Source: Thermotogaceae bacterium
GTDB taxonomy: Bacteria; Thermotogota; Thermotogae; Thermotogales; Thermotogaceae
Assembly: GCA_015489065.1 (NCBI GenBank)
Contig: WGAO01000127.1
Coordinates: 1-57,545 of the forward strand
Length of the DNA stretch: 57,545 bases
Reading direction: 5' to 3'
The translations under genes were made by a program, and so were the position numbers. The first letter of the stretch is position 1, and every line of letters begins with the position of its first letter. Below, piece after piece: positions 1 to 8,684 of this stretch. Below the pieces are notes generated by a model, which was not told the origin of the DNA, did no database searches, and saw only the letters and a program-made list of their open reading frames with translations.

Positions 1-543
1 GACATATCTTCTTATGGAAAATTAGTTGATGGTTTGGAAAGAGATGCTGACAAATTAAAGTTCGAAATTCGAAACATATACAAAAGGATAAAGTGGGGAT
101 ATTTTGACAAAAGCGAACTAGATGCGCTCGTGTCGAGTATCGAGATGATAGTGGATGTTGCAGACGATATATTGAAACTTCTTCAAATGAATCAAGTGTC
201 ATTTTGCCCGAAAGATGTCTCTGAAGGTATTTTAAACATAGCGTCCGAAGTTGAAAGAGCGGTAAGAGAGCTCAAAATGAGTGCAGAAGAGCTTTGGAAG
301 GTTGTGGAATCGGGATTTTCGCCATCTGAATACGAAAAAGAGGAAGAGATGGTATCAGAAGTTGAATGTGAAGAATCGAGTGTGGATGCTCTTGGAATAA
401 AGGTTGGAAAAAAGATATTTTCTCTCAAAGAAGATCTAAATCCGGTTGATGTGATGTTCCTTGGGAGGATAACCACAATGCTCTCTCAAATATCAGATCT
501 TGCTGAGAACGCTGCTGAGAGAATAAGAGATATGGCTTCTTGA
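1..543 (+). CDS. DUF47 family phosphate-transport accessory protein (5' partial)
   Basis: The reading frame is open from the first base, so the gene begins upstream of the window; the TTG at 34 is only an internal candidate start and has no ribosome binding site. What is visible is about 180 residues of a mostly charged, helical protein of the PhoU-like DUF47 type, which in many bacteria is encoded directly before a PiT phosphate permease and modulates it. The next gene is exactly such a permease, 13 bases downstream, so the pair is very probably an operon. The family call rests on the helical composition, the size and this neighbourhood rather than on a single diagnostic motif. It is expected to be cytoplasmic and to act on phosphate uptake. 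Confidence 0.7.
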   Translation, partial: DISSYGKLVDGLERDADKLKFEIRNIYKRIKWGYFDKSELDALVSSIEMIVDVADDILKLLQMNQVSFCPKDVSEGILNIASEVERAVRELKMSAEELWKVVESGFSPSEYEKEEEMVSEVECEESSVDALGIKVGKKIFSLKEDLNPVDVMFLGRITTMLSQISDLAENAAERIRDMAS

Positions 544-556
544 AGGAGGGAATTTT

Positions 557-1747
557 ATGACAATTCTTGCAATCGTACTTGGCTTTGCCATGGCTTATTC
601 CATAGGTGCAAACGATGTTGCCAACAGTATGGCAACAGCAGTAGGAGCCAAGGCAATAACTCCTCGTCAAGCGGTTTTAATAAGTGGGATTCTCGAATTT
701 TTGGGAGCGACCTTCTTTGGGGCTCATGTCACTAAAACTATAGCGAAAGGAATTGTTAATCTGGACATGATTTCAAATCCAGATTACATAATGAAAGGTG
801 CAATGGCGGCTCTAATGGCTTCTGCGGTGTGGATTATATTCTCCACGCTTTGGGGAATGCCGGTATCTACCACGCACTCCATAGTCGGAGGGATGATGGG
901 ATTTGGCATAGTTGCAGCCGGATGGAGATCTGTCGACTGGATGAAAATGGGTGTTATAGCGTTGACATGGGTAATATCACCTCTCATAGGTGGATTTTTA
1001 GCTTATTCTGTATTCAAAACGATCAGCTATTTTGTTCTCCACAGAAAAGATCCTTTGAGTGCCGCAAAAATTTGGGTTCCGATATTCTTGGGCACCACTT
1101 TCTACATAGTTGCTCTGCTCCTCTCTATAAAAACTTTCAAGTTAGAACATTCATTTTCGCAGATCACGGCAATTGTCGTTGGAGTTTTAGTTTTCGCTAT
1201 CACGAAATTGTTCATGAGAAAAATGTCTTCTGAGGATCCTTATGAAGCGGTGGAAGGAATTTTCAGAAGGGCACAAATAGTTACTTCATGTTATGTGAGT
1301 TTTTCTCATGGTGCTAACGATGTTGCAAATGCCGTCGGTCCAATTGCGCTGATATATGTCATAGTAGAGACGGGATCAATTTCAAAGCTTGTGGAAGTTC
1401 CAAAAGTCCTTCTCTTTCTTGGAGGGCTTGGCATAGCAGCTGGAGTGGCTACGCTCGGATACAGAGTTATGAAAACCGTTGGTGAAGGCATAACTGAGCT
1501 TAACAACACAAGAGGATTCTCAATAGATTTCGCCACGGCAACTACGGTTTTTCTGGCGTCATCTCTTGGCATCCCGGTGTCTACAACCCACACAGTTGTT
1601 GGAGCTGTAACAGGTGTGGGGATGGCGAGAGGAATAGAAGTGGTAGATGCAAACATACTGAAAAACATCGCAATAGCCTGGTTTGTGACAGTACCGTTTG
1701 CAGCAGTTGTAAGTGCATTGATATTCAAGTTTCTAGAGCTCTTTTAG
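557..1747 (+). CDS. pit: PiT family inorganic phosphate transporter
   Basis: A 396-residue integral membrane protein. It has the two PiT signature repeats: GANDVANSMATAVG near residue 17 in the N-terminal half and HGANDVANAVGPI near residue 251 in the C-terminal half, each followed further on by a PVSTTH motif (GMPVSTTHSIVGG and GIPVSTTHTVVGA). This inverted duplication with the conserved GANDVANA is characteristic of the family, which moves phosphate with Na+ or H+ across the inner membrane. The ATG at 557 follows GAAGGAGGG with good spacing. It lies 13 bases after the DUF47 gene and was probably cotranscribed with it. The length is normal for short bacterial PiT proteins. Confidence 0.93.
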   Translation: MTILAIVLGFAMAYSIGANDVANSMATAVGAKAITPRQAVLISGILEFLGATFFGAHVTKTIAKGIVNLDMISNPDYIMKGAMAALMASAVWIIFSTLWGMPVSTTHSIVGGMMGFGIVAAGWRSVDWMKMGVIALTWVISPLIGGFLAYSVFKTISYFVLHRKDPLSAAKIWVPIFLGTTFYIVALLLSIKTFKLEHSFSQITAIVVGVLVFAITKLFMRKMSSEDPYEAVEGIFRRAQIVTSCYVSFSHGANDVANAVGPIALIYVIVETGSISKLVEVPKVLLFLGGLGIAAGVATLGYRVMKTVGEGITELNNTRGFSIDFATATTVFLASSLGIPVSTTHTVVGAVTGVGMARGIEVVDANILKNIAIAWFVTVPFAAVVSALIFKFLELF

Positions 1748-1749
1748 GA

Positions 1750-1758
1750 TGGTATAAT
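1750..1758 (+). promoter_or_regulatory. Extended -10 promoter for the cobalamin riboswitch transcript
   Basis: TGG followed by TATAAT (1753-1758) gives an extended -10 element immediately after the pit stop codon. No convincing -35 is present; TTCTAG at 1731 is weak. The predicted start near 1765 sits just before the 5' strand of the riboswitch P1 helix, which supports the call. Confidence 0.65.
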
Positions 1759-1773
1759 GGCAAACAAGTCTAT

Positions 1774-1950
1774 ATCCTCCCGCACCGTTAGGTCCAAACG
1801 GTTAAAGGGGAAGCCGGTGAAAGTCCGGCGCGGGACCGCCACCGTAACCGGGGACGAAACCTGCAAGATGCCACTGGGGAACACCCTGGGAAGGCGTGGG
1901 GAGTAGGATGATCCGGAAGCCGGGAAACCCGCCTGCGGTGTAAGGAGGAG
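1774..1950 (+). promoter_or_regulatory. Cobalamin (B12) riboswitch
   Basis: The conserved aptamer core is readable: GGGAAGCCGGTGAAAGTCC at 1808-1826, the block CCGCCACCGTAACCGGGGACGAAACC that follows, the B12-box core GCCACTGGG near 1869-1878, and the closing GGAAGCCGGGAAACCCGCC near 1915-1933. The outer helix can form between CCTCC/CCGCA (1776-1784) and TGCGG/GGAGG (1934-1948). Adenosyl- or methylcobalamin binding in this class represses the downstream gene. It stands directly before a BtuF/BtuC/BtuD-like importer, which points to B12 as the cargo. Confidence 0.95.
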
Positions 1951-1986
1951 CCACCTTCCCCGGCTCGGGAGGGTGGTGAAAAACTT
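1951..1986 (+). terminator. Riboswitch expression-platform hairpin
   Basis: CCACCTTCCC (1951-1960) pairs with GGGAGGGTGG (1967-1976) through ten base pairs, one of them a wobble, across a six-base loop, followed by TGAAAAACTTTTTC. It resembles an intrinsic terminator with an imperfect T tract. The preceding GGAGGAG can alternatively pair with CCACCTTCC, so an antiterminator switch is plausible. The hairpin ends about 30 bases before the btuF-like start codon. Confidence 0.6.
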
Positions 1987-2006
1987 TTTCAAAGGGAGGG
2001 GTTTTC

Positions 2007-2894
2007 GTGAGAAGAGTTCTAGTGTACTTTTTGGTAGTTCTTTCCTTGATAGCCTTTGCTTATCCGATAAGTGTTGTGGACGACCTTGGAAGGGTTGTAA
2101 CGATTGATAAGGCACCTCAGAGGGTTGTGAGCGTTTCTCCAGCAGCTACTAGATATTTGGTTTATCTTGGTCTTCAGGACAGAGTTGTCGGCGTCACGGA
2201 TTGGGATATGCTCGCTGGAAAAGTTGAGAAGATAGGTAACATGGTCCCTCTGAACGTTGAGAAGATACTCTCACTTAAACCAGACCTTGTACTCGCGTTC
2301 GGTGGATTCCAAGCTCCAGAGATACCGAAGTTGGAAAAAGTTGGTTTGAAAGTGGTGGCGATAAACCCGAACTCTCTGGATGACATACTCAAATCACTCG
2401 TTATGGTCGGTTATATATTCAATGTTGAGGATGAGGCGAAGAAAAAAGCGGAATATCTCAGAAATAAGATGTTAAGTATTGCAAAGGAAGCTTACAAAAT
2501 ACCATTTGATAAAAGACCAAAAGTTCTGTATCTATCTTCAGTTCCGCAAGCTGGATCGAAAGAGATTTGGACCGCTTGCTCAGGTTCTTACATGAATGAT
2601 CTTATAACACTTGCTGGTGGTAGAAACATAGCCGCTTCTATTGCTGGACCCAACGGTTGGGTTCCGCTATCGATAGAATACATATACAAGGAAGATCCCG
2701 ATGCGATAATAGTTGCAAAGTACTTCGGAAGCGACGAAGATGTGAAGAAAGCGGTAGAGAATTTCAAGGCATTCAAGCCGCTAAAAGCTGTTAGGAACGG
2801 AAAAATCCTTGTTATAGATGGCAACATCGCAAGTCAGCCTTCTCCTCAAATATTTGATCTTTTAGAGGTGATCTACAAATTCATAAAAGAATGA
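2007..2894 (+). CDS. btuF: ABC transporter substrate-binding protein, cobalamin type (BtuF-like)
   Basis: A 295-residue exported protein of the class III (helical backbone, PF01497) binding-protein family. The first ~18 residues are a signal peptide (Arg-Arg then a hydrophobic stretch ending near AFA). The mature part begins with the typical VVDDLGRVVTI and APQRVVSVSPAAT segments, followed by KPDLVLAF, all standard for vitamin B12 and iron-siderophore binding proteins. The GTG start at 2007 follows AAAGGGAGGGG at good spacing. It is the first gene of a three-gene importer whose ORFs overlap or nearly touch, all downstream of the cobalamin riboswitch. Siderophore or heme binding would be the alternative from sequence alone; the riboswitch makes a corrinoid far more likely. 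Confidence 0.88.
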   Translation: MRRVLVYFLVVLSLIAFAYPISVVDDLGRVVTIDKAPQRVVSVSPAATRYLVYLGLQDRVVGVTDWDMLAGKVEKIGNMVPLNVEKILSLKPDLVLAFGGFQAPEIPKLEKVGLKVVAINPNSLDDILKSLVMVGYIFNVEDEAKKKAEYLRNKMLSIAKEAYKIPFDKRPKVLYLSSVPQAGSKEIWTACSGSYMNDLITLAGGRNIAASIAGPNGWVPLSIEYIYKEDPDAIIVAKYFGSDEDVKKAVENFKAFKPLKAVRNGKILVIDGNIASQPSPQIFDLLEVIYKFIKE

Positions 2895-3838
2895 CCACTT
2901 TTTTAATGATCATATTCGCTTTGATATCGATATCTCTTGGTGTTTTGCTGGGGAGCGTGAGAGTCTCCCCAGCTTCGATATTCAATGACAGACTTTCCCG
3001 AAGCCTTGTGTTTGATCTGAGATTGCCAAGAGTTCTCTCGGCTTTTCTAGTTGGAGCAGTTTTGTCAGTTGTCGGGAACTCTTACCAAGGGCTTTTTAAA
3101 AACCCACTTTTAGATCCCTATCTGATGGGAGTTTCTGCAGGAGCCTCTTTTGGAGCTTCACTTTCACTATCATTGGCTGAGGTGAGAGGGTATATTTATG
3201 TCGCTTTAGCACCGGTTTTCGCATTTGCTTTCTCGATGATATCAGCTCTTTTCGCTCTGGTCGTTTCAAGAAGGGGAAAGGTGATATCGAGTACTCAACT
3301 TGTCCTGTCAGGAGCCACGATGAACATCTTTTTTGGTGCGCTCACGCTATTTTTTCTGTTCTATGTCAGGAGATCTTCTCAGGGTTTTACAACGTGGATA
3401 TTTGGGAGCTTCTCTGCGACGGTTTGGGATGATTTCTTCTTTGCAGTTGCGTCTTTCTTCATAGCGGTGATTCCATCGATTCTAAACTGGAGGGCTTTGG
3501 ATGCAATGACTTTTGGGGAGGATTTTGCGAAAGTCGTTGGGGTTGAGACCGAGAAAGTAAAGCTCTGGATATTTTTGAGCGGTGTTCTTTCAACATCTAT
3601 AGTGGTTTCAAGATTCGGAAGTATAGGATTTGTTGGACTTGTCATACCTCACATAACTCGAAAACTTTTTGGATATTCTCATAAATCGAGTATTCCATAC
3701 TCGGCAGCTGTCGGGGGGATTTTCCTAGTCTTATCTGATCTCGTTTCTAGAGTTATCGCTGCACCTTCTGAAGTTCCAATAGGTGTAATCACAGCTTTTG
3801 TGGGTATACCCTTCTTTTTCTACATAATGAGGAGGTAG
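2891..3838 (+). CDS. btuC: ABC transporter permease, FecCD/BtuC family
   Basis: A 315-residue membrane protein of the FecCD family, with multiple hydrophobic segments and the family motifs LRLPRVLSAFLVGAVLSVVG near residue 40, LLDPYLMGVSAGASFGA near residue 75 and GSIGFVGLVIPHITRKLFG near residue 240, the last being the region that contacts the ATPase. The start codon overlaps the btuF stop by four bases (ATGA), so the two are translationally coupled. It should form a homodimeric channel that takes the substrate from the binding protein. Length is normal for this family, slightly short at the N-terminus. Confidence 0.92.
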   Translation: MTTFLMIIFALISISLGVLLGSVRVSPASIFNDRLSRSLVFDLRLPRVLSAFLVGAVLSVVGNSYQGLFKNPLLDPYLMGVSAGASFGASLSLSLAEVRGYIYVALAPVFAFAFSMISALFALVVSRRGKVISSTQLVLSGATMNIFFGALTLFFLFYVRRSSQGFTTWIFGSFSATVWDDFFFAVASFFIAVIPSILNWRALDAMTFGEDFAKVVGVETEKVKLWIFLSGVLSTSIVVSRFGSIGFVGLVIPHITRKLFGYSHKSSIPYSAAVGGIFLVLSDLVSRVIAAPSEVPIGVITAFVGIPFFFYIMRR

Positions 3839-3842
3839 TGGC

Positions 3843-4574
3843 GTGATAAATATAGAAAATCTCTTCGTGGGGTATGGAGGGAAGAACATCATAGAGAACT
3901 TGAGTTTGAAAATAGACGGTGGATTCATCGGAATACTTGGTCCAAATGGTTCCGGAAAAACCACTCTTTTGAAAAGTATCTCCGGAATACTCAAACCGTT
4001 ATCCGGAAGTGTGAAGATTTTCAAGAAGGACATATACAAAATCACCCGTAGGGAAGTTTCTGAGATTGTTACCATGATTTCGCAGGATTTCATCCCGATG
4101 TATGACTATACAGCTTTGGATGTCGTAAAGATGGCTTTTTCTGGGCGCGGCTTTTTTCCATCGAGAGAGGAAGACGAGCTGGCGATTCAAGCTCTCAGCG
4201 ATGTTGGGGTAAAGCACCTCAAAGATAGAATGTTCTTCACATTGAGTGGCGGTGAGAAAAGACTTGTCATGATAGCTAGAGCTCTCGCACAGGGATCTAA
4301 AGTTATTCTTGTAGATGAGCTAGAACTTCATCTGGATCCACCTCATAAAAGACGTATAGCAGAGACTCTAAAAAAGATATCTAGATCGGGTAAAATCGTT
4401 GTTTCTGTCTTTCACGACATACAGCTTGCGTTTTCTTTCTCTGATAGATTTATAGGGATAAATTCAGGAAAGGTTGTATTTGACTCTAAAAATCCCAAAC
4501 CAGAGGATCTGGAAAATTTGTTCGATATGAAATTTCGAGAAGTTGACGACGTGATATTACCTTGGTATAGATGA
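3843..4574 (+). CDS. btuD: ABC transporter ATP-binding protein, BtuD/FecE type
   Basis: A 243-residue ATPase. Walker A is GPNGSGKTT near residue 33, the signature is LSGGEKR near residue 139 and Walker B is VILVDELELHLDP near residue 155. The catalytic Glu of Walker B is present, but the usual following Pro-Thr is replaced by Leu-Glu (DEL instead of DEP), which is uncommon. The D-loop and the switch His (VFHD near residue 190) are present. The GTG start at 3843 lies four bases after the permease stop and follows GAGGAGGTAGTG. Its 3' end overlaps the convergent queH gene by 18 bases. It energises the importer encoded by the two preceding genes. Confidence 0.9.
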   Translation: MINIENLFVGYGGKNIIENLSLKIDGGFIGILGPNGSGKTTLLKSISGILKPLSGSVKIFKKDIYKITRREVSEIVTMISQDFIPMYDYTALDVVKMAFSGRGFFPSREEDELAIQALSDVGVKHLKDRMFFTLSGGEKRLVMIARALAQGSKVILVDELELHLDPPHKRRIAETLKKISRSGKIVVSVFHDIQLAFSFSDRFIGINSGKVVFDSKNPKPEDLENLFDMKFREVDDVILPWYR

Positions 4575-5387
4575 TTTGATATCTTCAGGAGATATTTTAA
4601 CTTTGAATTTTCCAAATCTCGCATTTCTTTTCCCATCCCAAAATTTTTTATAAGCCTTGAAGTCTACAACAAGAATTTTTGGTCTTACTAAATTTAAAAT
4701 CTTTCCAAAGTTTTCGATGCCTATTCTTTCTATCAGGTTCAAGTCTGCGATGACTCTTTCCTGACCCACACTGAATTTTTCTTCGATTCCAAGGGATTCG
4801 AGAACCTCCTTCAATTTCGCACTCCTTATTTTTATCGATTTTTCTCTCTTCTCTTTAGCCTCATGGTAAGAAAATATGCATCCGCAGTAACTCTGCCTGT
4901 AAAGATCGAGCTCTTTTGAAAGCTTAACTGATAGTGGATACCCTCCGTTTTTTTTGAAATCTTCTATGATGAATTTCACATCAAAGTATTTCTCTGCCTC
5001 TTTTCCTATCTCCACTATCATCTGATAGCTCTTTTTAGGACTCGTTGGTAGAGAAGTGGAGAACGCATCATATTTCATCTCTTTGGCCAATTCAGCAGTT
5101 CTCAGGAGTCTCTGTCTAATACATAGAAAGCATCTATAGCTCATCTCACCGAGGCTTTCATATCCTTTCACAGCTTTGAAATACTCTTCTGGCTTGTAAT
5201 CACCCTCGATCAGATCTACTTTCCAGAGCCTTGATAATTTTCTCGTCGCTTCAAGCCTTTTTATATATTCTGATTTCGGGTGGATATTCGGATTGTAGAA
5301 GTACATCGTCACTTCTCCCTTTTCTCTCAACCTCAAGTAAGCAGTTGTTGCATCTGGGGCGCAGCAAACATGCAGTAAAATTTTCAT
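4557..5387 (-). CDS. queH: Epoxyqueuosine reductase QueH
   Basis: A 276-residue member of the DUF208/QueH family, which reduces epoxyqueuosine to queuosine in tRNA as the non-cobalamin alternative to QueG. Diagnostic features are the N-terminal HVCCAPD with vicinal cysteines (residues 8-9), a YNPNIHP segment, YRCFLCIRQR with a CxxC pair and QSYCGCIFS with a third cysteine cluster, which together hold an iron-sulfur cluster and a further iron. The N-terminus overlaps the reverse gyrase stop by four bases, so it is the distal gene of that operon. The C-terminal ~70 residues extend beyond the cysteine core. No other queuosine gene is in the window. Confidence 0.9.
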   Translation of the reverse strand: MKILLHVCCAPDATTAYLRLREKGEVTMYFYNPNIHPKSEYIKRLEATRKLSRLWKVDLIEGDYKPEEYFKAVKGYESLGEMSYRCFLCIRQRLLRTAELAKEMKYDAFSTSLPTSPKKSYQMIVEIGKEAEKYFDVKFIIEDFKKNGGYPLSVKLSKELDLYRQSYCGCIFSYHEAKEKREKSIKIRSAKLKEVLESLGIEEKFSVGQERVIADLNLIERIGIENFGKILNLVRPKILVVDFKAYKKFWDGKRNARFGKFKVKISPEDIKSSIPR

Positions 5388-8300
5388 GTGGCTTCACCTC
5401 TTAGCTTTTCTAAATCTTTTTTGAGGATTTTTAAAACGCTTTGGTAATCCTCCTCTCCTTTCTCAACCATATCCATAATTCTTTCCAAATTTCTCGTGGT
5501 CTCATCAGTTACAAACTCCTCAAAGAACTCCTTTAGGTATTGATAAACCATTTTTCCCAATTTTGTTGGCCACAATCTTCCATATCGATCTTCTCGAACA
5601 TAGCCTCTTTTGAAAAGTACATCCACTGTTCTTGCATAGGTAGATGGTCTACCTATCTCCCTCTTTTTCATCTCTTCTATCAATGTTGCTTGAGTAAATA
5701 GAGGTATTGTGTGCTTTTTAAAGGTAAGTACCTCCTCAATTTTGTACAAACCCTTATCGTATTTATAAATTTTTAAAGGAGTTATCAAATCCCATCCGTG
5801 TTCTAAAATTTCAGATGTTGTCTCGTCTTCAATCTCAATGTCTCCGATTTTTAAAATCACTTTCTGTTTTTTAACTTTTACATCTTTTGCTTGACTGGTC
5901 AGAAATCTCTTGTATATAAGAGAATAAATCGACAGATGTTTTTTATCTAGTTTTTGCCCCAAACCCTCCTCGAGCATTTCCTCGATGTCTCTGGGTGAGA
6001 AAGGCTTTGTGGGTCTGATAGCCTCGTGTGCTCCTCCGGATCCCCAACTCCTAGCCTGAAAGGCCTCTAGTATGTTCTCTTTTTCAAATATCCTCCTTGC
6101 GATTGCTTGACCTGTTTGGGATATCCGTATAGAGTCTGTTCTGTGGTATGTTATAAGTCCCGATTCAAACAAATCTTGGAGTATGTTCATAATCTCAGGT
6201 ACCTTTAGCTTCAATGTTTTTGAGGCTTCTGATAGCAGGCTGTCTGTGGTATGAGGTGGAAGTGGCGAAATGGCTTCCACTTTTTCTGATATGTCTTTTA
6301 CTTCCACTTTGTCAGATGAAATCCTTCCCTCAATTTCTAGTTTTCTCCCATCGAATATCACCCTGCTGAATACTTTCTCACTGTTTTGATACTCTATTTC
6401 TCGGCTTACAATCCACCCCAGAACAGTACTTTGGACTCTTCCTGCAGAGAGCGATGAACTTCTGAATTTCATCTGAACCTTTTTGGAAAGTTCAAAGCCG
6501 ATCCATCTATCCTGAATTCTCCTAATCACTTGGGCTTTGACGAGTTGTTCATCGAATTCTCTGGGACTTTTAATTTTCTCTTTGACTTCGCGACGGGTTA
6601 TCTCATGGATCTCTATTCTTTTTGTATGGGTGTTCACCGGTTTCACATACTGCTCTATATCGTATGAGATCTTTTCTCCTTCTGTATCAGGATCTGTGGC
6701 CACATAGACTTCGTCAACTTCTAAAGACAACTCTCTGATTCCTTCCATAACTTTTGATTTATCATCTATGTCCATAGATCCGCATACAGGACACACATCT
6801 AGGTCCTCCGTGAATTGGTATCCGCAGCTTCTGCATCTTTTCAAAGGACCGTAAACCGGGATGAATCCGGTCTTGACTTCTTTGACTCCGTGGATTCCAG
6901 CATCGGTGACTAGGTCATAAACATGGCCTCTGCTGGCTGTGAAAAGAATTAAATTATTTCCATACACCGTTTCGTGAACTCTTATTCCACTCGCTGTTCT
7001 GCTTGAGGATCTTCCAAAGAAAGACGATATCATCAGGGCTTTTGTGGGTGATTCAACTATAAAGAGTATTGATCGGCTGTTGGTAGCTTTACAGGATCTT
7101 TCTTTTCTACTCTCTTCAACTTCTCGCATTTCCTTCTCTAAGTCTATGTCGTCAAAATCGTACCACTCTTCTTCTAATAACCATTCAATTCTCTCCCTTA
7201 ATTTTTCAAAGACGAGATCATCTTTTTCAAAAGTAAAGGATATTCCTTTGGTCATGCCACATTTCGTATACCTTGAAGTTCTCCCAGAGGCTTGGATATA
7301 TGTCATCACATCTGGAATTCTTACTATGTTATTTTCGATGCTATACCCCTCGAATGCTTTCTCAAGCGCTTTGTTCCAATCTTCATCACTGATGTTGTTC
7401 AGCATTTCTCGTACATCTTCAGCCTTTCTCGCCTTTTCGACAACTTTAAAAATCTTTTGATAAGCTTTCTTAGTTTTTATCAGCTCTCTCAAAACTCTTT
7501 TAATCACAAACATAGGAGCTTTCTCTTTTGAAAGTGCAAATTCGAACACCGGAACACCGTAAAATATGGCGTACTTTACTCTAAATGGAAGATCAATCCC
7601 CCTAACTAGTTTGCCATAATAACTGCTGATCCCTGCCAGAGCATCTATTTCTCCTTTTTCGAAAGATTCTATAGATTTTTCATCGGCTATTTCGACCCTT
7701 ACACCTGAATCTTTCAGGAATTTCGTTACAGTCTTGAGCTCATCAGAGTTTCTAGTGAATATCAAAATTCCATCTTTCAAAATATCAACGATATCTCTTA
7801 ACTTGTCTAAGCTCATCTTATTGCATCTCACATTTATTAGGTTTCTCGATCCGGTTACCAATCGTCCTATTTCAAAACCTAAAAGCTTTTTGAAGAGAAG
7901 AGGTTTTTTCCCCCGCGGTTTTGCAGTGGCAGACGATACCACTAAGATACCGTGATCGGATTCGATCTCGCCATTCCCATACCTGTTGAGTTCTTTGTAA
8001 GCATTTTCAATTTCGCTTTCTGAAAAGCCAACCATCATGAGAAGCTTTTCTATGTTCTTTGAGGACTTTAAGACTGAGTCAACATCATCAACGAATACAA
8101 AGTCAAACTTTTGATCGGATATCCTGTCAAAACTTCTCGATAGAAATTGAGTTGATATCACTAAGGTTGAGAATTCTCCCGATGAAATTCTCTCTAGCGC
8201 TTCTTTCTTTTCCTTTGACTTCATTTTTGAATGGTATTTGATAGCTCCCTTTGATCCAAAGAGTGATAACTTTTCGTATACTTGATCTACAAGAAGGAGA

Positions 8301-8683
8301 GTTGGAAGGATTATTGCGGATCTTTTTCCATTTTTTTCAAACCAAGTGGCTGAGAGAATCCCAAATGTGGTTTTCCCAACTCCTGTAGGTGCAACCGCGG
8401 TAAAGCTCTTTCCGAGGATAATTCTTTTCATCCAAGTTCTTTGAAATCCCGTTGGCTTTTCGCCCAAATTCTCTTCGAAGAGTTTTTGAAACTCTTCATA
8501 TTTTTCTTGGAAATTCCATATCTTTTTGAGGTTTTTCAGAGTTCCCAAAGCAGGTAGAATTTTCCTTGGATCTCCTTCCTCAGGCATACAGATAGCACAG
8601 GGAAGGGATTTGAGATTTCTCTGATCGGTGTTTGTAGAGCCGCAATTGATACAGGATTTTCGGTACTCAATCCCTATAGCCAA
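5384..8683 (-). CDS. rgy: Reverse gyrase
   Basis: A single 1099-residue polypeptide joining a helicase half to a type IA topoisomerase half; it introduces positive supercoils and is characteristic of thermophiles and hyperthermophiles. In order: an N-terminal zinc finger (Cys 11, 14, 29, 32), Walker A APTGVGKTT at 98-106, helicase motif II DDVD at 199-202, helicase motif VI SGRTSRY near residue 468, the TOPRIM start FIVESPTK near 543, a second zinc finger CRSCG...CPVCG near residue 615, the TOPRIM acidic motif DPDTEGE, and the catalytic tyrosine within ITYHRTDS at about residue 846. All key elements are intact and the length is normal. It starts two bases after the rhomboid gene stop and overlaps queH at its own stop. 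Confidence 0.97.
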   Translation of the reverse strand: MAIGIEYRKSCINCGSTNTDQRNLKSLPCAICMPEEGDPRKILPALGTLKNLKKIWNFQEKYEEFQKLFEENLGEKPTGFQRTWMKRIILGKSFTAVAPTGVGKTTFGILSATWFEKNGKRSAIILPTLLLVDQVYEKLSLFGSKGAIKYHSKMKSKEKKEALERISSGEFSTLVISTQFLSRSFDRISDQKFDFVFVDDVDSVLKSSKNIEKLLMMVGFSESEIENAYKELNRYGNGEIESDHGILVVSSATAKPRGKKPLLFKKLLGFEIGRLVTGSRNLINVRCNKMSLDKLRDIVDILKDGILIFTRNSDELKTVTKFLKDSGVRVEIADEKSIESFEKGEIDALAGISSYYGKLVRGIDLPFRVKYAIFYGVPVFEFALSKEKAPMFVIKRVLRELIKTKKAYQKIFKVVEKARKAEDVREMLNNISDEDWNKALEKAFEGYSIENNIVRIPDVMTYIQASGRTSRYTKCGMTKGISFTFEKDDLVFEKLRERIEWLLEEEWYDFDDIDLEKEMREVEESRKERSCKATNSRSILFIVESPTKALMISSFFGRSSSRTASGIRVHETVYGNNLILFTASRGHVYDLVTDAGIHGVKEVKTGFIPVYGPLKRCRSCGYQFTEDLDVCPVCGSMDIDDKSKVMEGIRELSLEVDEVYVATDPDTEGEKISYDIEQYVKPVNTHTKRIEIHEITRREVKEKIKSPREFDEQLVKAQVIRRIQDRWIGFELSKKVQMKFRSSSLSAGRVQSTVLGWIVSREIEYQNSEKVFSRVIFDGRKLEIEGRISSDKVEVKDISEKVEAISPLPPHTTDSLLSEASKTLKLKVPEIMNILQDLFESGLITYHRTDSIRISQTGQAIARRIFEKENILEAFQARSWGSGGAHEAIRPTKPFSPRDIEEMLEEGLGQKLDKKHLSIYSLIYKRFLTSQAKDVKVKKQKVILKIGDIEIEDETTSEILEHGWDLITPLKIYKYDKGLYKIEEVLTFKKHTIPLFTQATLIEEMKKREIGRPSTYARTVDVLFKRGYVREDRYGRLWPTKLGKMVYQYLKEFFEEFVTDETTRNLERIMDMVEKGEEDYQSVLKILKKDLEKLRGEAT

Positions 8684-8684
8684 G

